The notes under the pieces are model-generated. The model was not told the DNA's origin. It worked only from the letters and a program-made list of their open reading frames with translations, and made no database searches. From NCBI RefSeq assembly GCF_010998615.1, contig NZ_JAAEAH010000075.1, positions 1 to 46,710 on the forward strand: 46,710 nt of DNA, written 5' to 3'. Shown here one piece after another: positions 42,747 to 46,710 of the stretch. This stretch comes from Myxococcus sp. CA023 (GTDB taxonomy: Bacteria > Myxococcota > Myxococcia > Myxococcales > Myxococcaceae). The translations under genes were made by a program, and so were the position numbers. Within the stretch, counting starts at the first letter, position 1; every line of letters starts with the position of its first letter.

Positions 42747-43880
42747 ATGACCACCACCCGTCGTGACCTGATCAAGTTCGGTGCGCTCGCCGCTGCCTCC
42801 GCCGCCCTGCCGGGATGGTCAAAGCCGTCCAAGCCCATCAAACGCGCGGCGAAACCGCTGAACATCCTGATCCTCGGCGGCACCGGTTTCACCGGACCGT
42901 TCCAGGTCAACTACGCACTCGCGCGCGGGCACAAGGTGACGCTGTTCAACCGCGGCAAGCGCCCGTCACCGGAATGGCCGAGCGCGGTCGAGCAGCTGTT
43001 CGGAAACCGCAATACCGGCGACCTCAAGTCGCTGCAAGGTCGCAAGTGGGATGTGTGCATCGACAACCCCACCAGCCTGCCGTTCTGGGTGCGCGATGCC
43101 GGCAAGGTGCTCAAGGGCAACGTCGGGCATTACCTCTTCATCTCGACGATTTCCGTCTATGCCGACGGCAGCAAGCAGGGCATCACCGAGGACGCGCCGC
43201 TGGCGGTGTATGCAGGCAAGGACGCGATGGCCGAAACGCAGGACTCACTGAAAGCGGACATCGAGCACCTGTACGGTCCGCTCAAGGCGTTGAGCGAGGC
43301 CGAAGCGCACAAGCAGTTCGGCAAGCGCGTCACCATCGTCCGGCCTGGCTACATCGTCGGCCCGCGCGACGAAACCGATCGCTTCACTTACTGGCCGCAC
43401 CGCGTGGCGCAGGGCGGCGAGATGCTCGTGCCCGGCGATGGCTCCGACCCGGTGCAGATCATCGACGGCCGCGACCTGGGCGAGTGGATGATCCGCCTTG
43501 CTGAAACGGGCACGCTTGGCACGTTCAATGCTGTTGGCCCGGCGAAACTGCTGAGCACCACGGCCATGCTGAAAGGCTGCGAGCGGGTCACCGGCAAGAA
43601 GCCGACGTACACGCATGTGTCGCCGGAATTCCTTGAGGAAAAGAAGGTCGAGCTGCCGATCTGGGTGTCGTCAAAGAGCGGGCCCTATGCGGGCTACGGG
43701 GCGGTCAGCAATGCCCGGGCGATGGCGGCCGGGCTCACTTACCGCCCCTTCGACACCACGGTGACCGATCTGCTTGCGTGGTTCCGCAGCCAGCCGGCCG
43801 AGCGCCAGGCGACGCTGCGTGCCGGCATCACGCGGGAGCAGGAAGCGGCGCTGCTGAAGGAGTGGCACGCCAAGCTCTGA
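42747..43880 (+). CDS. Tat-exported NAD-dependent epimerase/dehydratase-family protein
   Basis: A 377-residue extended SDR. The N-terminus MTTTRRDLIKFGALAAAS is a twin-arginine signal. The cofactor-binding motif LILGGTGFTG is at 41-50; HYLFISTISVYAD holds a Ser and Tyr in place of a standard YxxxK, since the later region reads EDAPLAVYAGKDAM. VRPGYIVGPRDETDRF follows and the C-terminal half has the GTLGTFNAVGP sugar-nucleotide-type segment. ATG at 42747 follows AGGGATCATTGG. Base and codon use differ from the surroundings (more CCG, AAG-rich; 36 of 60 bases G/C at 43021-43080). Transfer, perhaps from a xanthomonad-like source, is inferred. Confidence 0.8.
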   Translation: MTTTRRDLIKFGALAAASAALPGWSKPSKPIKRAAKPLNILILGGTGFTGPFQVNYALARGHKVTLFNRGKRPSPEWPSAVEQLFGNRNTGDLKSLQGRKWDVCIDNPTSLPFWVRDAGKVLKGNVGHYLFISTISVYADGSKQGITEDAPLAVYAGKDAMAETQDSLKADIEHLYGPLKALSEAEAHKQFGKRVTIVRPGYIVGPRDETDRFTYWPHRVAQGGEMLVPGDGSDPVQIIDGRDLGEWMIRLAETGTLGTFNAVGPAKLLSTTAMLKGCERVTGKKPTYTHVSPEFLEEKKVELPIWVSSKSGPYAGYGAVSNARAMAAGLTYRPFDTTVTDLLAWFRSQPAERQATLRAGITREQEAALLKEWHAKL

Positions 43881-43900
43881 AGCACGGGGTGGTGGCGCAT

Positions 43901-43944
43901 GCGCATAAGAGGGATGGGCCCCCCCCTGTTGAAGGGGAGAGAGG
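43901..43944 (+). repeat. Short dispersed repeat, copy 1
   Basis: GCGCATAAGAGGGATGGG, a C-run, then CCTGTTGAAGGGGAGAGAGG. A close copy occurs at 46672-46710. The CCCC..GGGG parts can pair around TGTTGAA. Both copies border transposase remnants. Confidence 0.55.
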
Positions 43945-44103
43945 GTGAGAGGCGCCGAGGAGGGCCACTGACGGGGCCGCCTGAGTGATGCTCCCGGCCG
44001 GTGGACAGGCCGCTTGAGCCCCCTTGGGGTACACGCCTGCCCAGACCGCGCTCCCTTCAGGTGCGTAGCAGGGGCCTGGACCTCTTGGCGCCTCTTGAGG
44101 CTC

Positions 44104-44298
44104 AACACCACGCGGCCTGGGGGGCCCTCGTGCCGGGGCCAACCTCGCACATCCCGTGGGCAAGCCCAGGTGCTCCAGAATTGCCCGCACCCCGGGGGCC
44201 CATTCACGTACGCAAAGCCCCTCAAGCCTGCCTCCACTCCTCACGCAGGCGTACACCTCGAAGTCGAACGTCCTCCTGAGCAACTCTGCGAAAGTCCA
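44104..44298 (-). pseudogene. IS91-family transposase C-terminal remnant
   Basis: Minus-strand frame FAELLRRTFDFEVYACVRSG, continuing with GVRAILEHLGLPT and RLAPARGPP. This matches my recollection of the C-terminal end of IS91/IS801-type transposases, where a CPxCGG zinc motif lies in the middle; here it is decayed to CVRSGG. The rest of the element (43945-44103) is not recognisable. No intact transposase is present. Confidence 0.6.
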
Positions 44299-44300
44299 CT

Positions 44301-44504
44301 ATGTTGGAGGGCCTGCTGTGGCTCGCCTGCGAAGGGGACGTGAAGGACCACGTGCTGCGACAGGGCGACACCCTGCACCTGACGCGCGCCGGACACGTGG
44401 TGGTCCAGGCACTGAGCGCCTCTCGCTTCTGCCTGGCACGACGTGCCTCCGTGCGCGCGCTGTGCACACCGCCGGCCCAGGAACACGAGGCCCCTGTCCG
44501 GTAG
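44301..44504 (+). CDS. Small DUF2917-like protein, possibly truncated
   Basis: A 67-residue frame. LLWLACEGDVKDHVLRQGDT and HLTRAGHVVVQALSASRF resemble the DUF2917 cupin-like family (W-T-EGD-RD-VL-PGD pattern), but the family's first 20-25 residues are absent and the transposase remnant abuts the start. There is no ribosome-binding site. It may be a decayed gene. The following 227 bases to 44731 hold only the ribosome-binding site of the next gene. Confidence 0.45.
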   Translation: MLEGLLWLACEGDVKDHVLRQGDTLHLTRAGHVVVQALSASRFCLARRASVRALCTPPAQEHEAPVR

Positions 44505-44731
44505 GGAGGACGAGGACACACCCCCGAACGCCCCCGATGCAGTGAGCGGAGACGGAGACCGCCGCCGCTTCGCGAGCGTGCGGCCCCCGGCTGCGCAGGC
44601 GTGGACCAGCGCCAACGTATGAACTGGCCAACGGTTCGCCCCCGGTTCGGACAAACCCCCGCCGCAATTGAATACCTTGCCTGAACAGCAGGGCACCATT
44701 CCGGGTGAAGTCAGACCCAAGGAGGACTTGA

Positions 44732-46138
44732 ATGAAGCCGCAGGGGGGAATCCCACACATCGCTGTCGCAGTCATGGGCCTTTTCATGATGGACACAGGC
44801 ATGTCCCACGCCCAGGAAGTGCAGCGGCGGGGCAGCACCAGCTACATGCCCGTGGCCCAGACGGAGCCCTTCGCTGACGTCATGGCGCGGATGAAGGCGG
44901 AGAAGCCCCAAATCACCGCGCGCCACCAGCAGCTCCTCCAACACCGCTATGACCTGGGAAACCGTCCGGCCCGGGGCGTCACCATGTCCCGGGGGAAAGC
45001 CGTCCAGGAAGGCGTGCGGGTGAAGCTCCCGCAGGGCGTGACCTGGGAGTCCCTCGCCGCCATGAGCCCGGAGGCGATTCGAGACAGGGGGCTCTTCCCC
45101 GCGGGCTTCATGCCATTGCCCCACCCGAATCATCCGGAAGGCGGCATGGTCTTCCCCAAGTTCCACATCGATGAAATCAAGCGGCAGGAAGGGAGGGACC
45201 TCACACGGTTCGACCTCGACTTCGACCTGCCGGACCACCTGCTGCCGGAGTTCCCGCCGCCCATCTTCCTCACCACGCGCCCGGACCTGGGGGATGTCTC
45301 GCAGGGGAAGCTGGTGACCATCATGAACGTCCAGGAGCTGTTCAACGGCCTCCTGAATCCGAAGCAACTGGAAGGCCTCCGGCTGCTCGTCACGCCCTTT
45401 CCCCAGCAGCAGTTCAATCAGACCGCCGACCGCCGCTCCGAGCTGCCCAGCCGGGGCGTGAGCTGCTTCGACTGTCACGTCAACGGCCACTCCAATGGCG
45501 CCACGCACCTGGTGGGCGACATCCGGCCCCAGGAGTTCCGCCACCGCATCGATACGCCGACGCTCCGCGGGGTGAACATCCAGCGCCTGTTCGGCTCACA
45601 GCGGGCCCTGAAGACCGTGGAGGACTTCACCGAGTTCGAGCAGCGCGCGGCGTACTTCGATGGCGACCCGGTCATCGCGACGAAGAAAGGGGTCAACATC
45701 CTCGAGCGGGGCAGCCAGGTACACTTCATGGCGGAGGTCCAGGCCCTCCTCGACTTCCCGCCGGCCCCCAAGCTCCGCTTCGACGGGAAACTGGACCCGA
45801 AGAAGGCCACCCAGCAGGAGCTGCGCGGACAGACGCTCTTCTTCGGCAAGGCGCAGTGCGCCGTGTGCCACCTCCCGCCGTATTACACCGACAACCTGAT
45901 GCACAACCTGCAGGCGGAGCGCTTCTATAAGCCCCGGCTGGTGAACGGCGCGGTGATGGGCTCCGATGGCCCCATCAAGACGTTCCCCCTTCGAGGCATC
46001 AAGGACTCTCCGCCCTATCTCCATGATGGGCGGCTCATGACGCTGGAGGACACGGTGGAGTTCTTCAACCTCGTGCTGGAGACCCGGCTCAACGCGCAGG
46101 AGAAGAAGGACCTGGTCGCGTTCATGCGCACGCTCTGA
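44732..46138 (+). CDS. Di-heme cytochrome c peroxidase/MauG-like protein
   Basis: A 468-residue exported protein with two c-type heme motifs, CFDCH (245-249) and CAVCH (376-380), and the family C-terminal segment TFPLRGIKDSPPYLHDGRLM with the distal region of the second heme, then TLEDTVEFFN. The signal peptide ends near SHAQ (25-28). The N-terminal 230 residues before the first heme are longer than in classical CcpA/MauG enzymes and are unassigned. AAGGAGGA at 44719-44726 gives a strong start. It probably reduces peroxide or oxidises a partner in the periplasm; the electron donor is unknown. Confidence 0.87.
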   Translation: MKPQGGIPHIAVAVMGLFMMDTGMSHAQEVQRRGSTSYMPVAQTEPFADVMARMKAEKPQITARHQQLLQHRYDLGNRPARGVTMSRGKAVQEGVRVKLPQGVTWESLAAMSPEAIRDRGLFPAGFMPLPHPNHPEGGMVFPKFHIDEIKRQEGRDLTRFDLDFDLPDHLLPEFPPPIFLTTRPDLGDVSQGKLVTIMNVQELFNGLLNPKQLEGLRLLVTPFPQQQFNQTADRRSELPSRGVSCFDCHVNGHSNGATHLVGDIRPQEFRHRIDTPTLRGVNIQRLFGSQRALKTVEDFTEFEQRAAYFDGDPVIATKKGVNILERGSQVHFMAEVQALLDFPPAPKLRFDGKLDPKKATQQELRGQTLFFGKAQCAVCHLPPYYTDNLMHNLQAERFYKPRLVNGAVMGSDGPIKTFPLRGIKDSPPYLHDGRLMTLEDTVEFFNLVLETRLNAQEKKDLVAFMRTL

Positions 46139-46177
46139 CGCGCGAGCGGCCAGCCTGCCTCGGGCGCACGATCGGCC

Positions 46178-46213
46178 CCCTCCCGCCGAGCCACACGTGG
46201 CTGGGCGGGAGGG
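46178..46213 (+). terminator. Long near-perfect hairpin after the cytochrome gene
   Basis: CCCTCCCGCC (46178-46187) pairs with GGCGGGAGGG (46204-46213) and, inside, AGCCAC pairs with GTGGCT around a 2-nt loop; only a G-G pair interrupts the 36-bp palindrome. It starts 39 bp after the stop. It lacks a T-run and reads the same on both strands. Confidence 0.6.
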
Positions 46214-46525
46214 CGCCGCGAGACTCCGCCGATCCAGCACGAATCCCCGCTCTCCCATTCGTCAGGGGCGCGGCACATCCTTGAAGCCCACCGCACGCTC
46301 CCGAGGAGAGGTCGTGGCTCACGAACACCACGCCCACCCCGTGTCTGGCTTTGGCGCGGACCGCGCCCCCCCACGATGACGCCCAGATGTCCATCAGCCT
46401 CGCTGGCAGCGACGCCCTCTACGAGCTGGGCGTCAGCGCGCTCACCGCCCAGCTCGACGGACAGGACACGGCGTCACTGCTTCACGTGGGCTCCCCCAAG
46501 CAGGCAGGGAGCCCGCACGATAGGC
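46214..46525. other. Intergenic stretch without recognised gene
   Basis: Only short open frames occur here (for example one of 61 codons at 46351-46536 on the plus strand); none has a recognisable motif or ribosome-binding site. A perfect GGGCTCCC/GGGAGCCC hairpin (46488-46514) lies 11 bp beyond the transposase-remnant stop and could be its terminator. Confidence 0.5.
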
Positions 46526-46671
46526 CTATGAAATGACGAGGGTGAGAAGGTGGGTGCGGTAGGTGTCGTCGTGACCAGCCTGCCGCACGCGCCTGGGCAG
46601 GCTGGCCTTGAACGAGGTGTCAGCCTTCAGGACGGCAAGGGCTGCACGGCGTACCACGGCGAGGTTCTGAA
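46526..46671 (-). pseudogene. ISAs1-family transposase C-terminal remnant
   Basis: Minus-strand frame QNLAVVRRAALAVLKADTSF, then ASLPRRVRQAGHDDTYRTHL and a TAG at 46528-46526. This resembles the end of ISAs1-type transposases (NLAVLRRLAL-LLR, then a DNDYLL motif). Upstream, at 46672, coding similarity stops at the dispersed repeat, so the gene seems interrupted there, though the window ends before this can be settled. Confidence 0.5.
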
Positions 46672-46710
46672 CGCATGAGAGGGATGGGGGCCCTGTTGAG
46701 GGGGAGGGAG
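46672..46710 (+). repeat. Short dispersed repeat, copy 2 (runs off the window)
   Basis: CGCATGAGAGGGATGGGGGC followed by CCTGTTGAGGGGGAGGGAG, matching the copy at 43901-43944 with small indels and changes. It abuts the interrupted transposase remnant. Confidence 0.55.

Noticed and set aside
46122..46394. Minus-strand 90-codon frame after the cytochrome gene
   Set aside because: It overlaps the strong hairpin, lacks motifs and a ribosome-binding site, and has antisense-like composition.

Overview
The window (46.7 kb, very GC-rich, third-position G/C, frequent GTG/TTG starts and ATGA-type overlaps) looks like a myxobacterial chromosome of the Myxococcus/Corallococcus kind. This is inferred from gene content: an NtrC-type regulator with an atypical hybrid kinase, many lipoproteins, secreted alpha-glucan enzymes, and paired FadI/FadJ-like beta-oxidation genes. 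No 16S gene is present, so genus is not settled.

Layout. 1-4.9 kb: apt, a Hod-like cofactor-free dioxygenase/hydrolase, and a tightly coupled TetR-MFS-CoaD-MBL operon behind a promoter/operator that looks self-repressed. 4.9-8.7 kb: a secreted GH13 lipoprotein and a divergent 5'-nucleotidase-like lipoprotein. 8.7-14.6 kb (minus): YdcF-like protein, NAD kinase, a sigma-54 activator with its hybrid kinase, and a diguanylate cyclase. The kinase/activator operon has a near-consensus sigma-54 promoter and three GGGTC/GACCC palindromes upstream, which suggests autoregulation. 14.7-18.1 kb: lipid-linked sugar genes (GT2, ChbG/HpnK-like deacetylase, SAM methyltransferase, Gpi18-like mannosyltransferase). 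18.2-22.9 kb (minus): beta-oxidation multifunctional enzyme, thiolase, hemE.

23.0-36.6 kb is a divergent alpha-glucan (starch/maltodextrin) utilisation locus. On the minus strand are a debranching-enzyme lipoprotein, an outer-membrane beta-barrel candidate, and an amylase lipoprotein with a C-terminal starch-binding module. On the plus strand are a MalK-like ATPase, a natural fusion of solute-binding protein and MalF-like permease, a MalG-like permease and a six-repeat lipoprotein. I infer surface debranching/hydrolysis, porin entry, further cleavage, then ABC import.

36.7-37.1 kb holds tRNA-Val and two identical tRNA-Asp genes with good terminators. From 37.1 kb to the end the character changes to accessory DNA: a broken LysR gene, a seven-repeat helical secreted protein, a GNAT, an NAPE-PLD/UlaG-like MBL protein, fragments of a membrane glycosyltransferase and of rsmG, a Tat-type NAD-epimerase of unlike codon use, IS91-type and ISAs1-type transposase remnants, a short dispersed repeat, and a di-heme cytochrome c peroxidase/MauG-like protein. 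The long antisense reading frames throughout are shadows of GC-rich genes and are not annotated.
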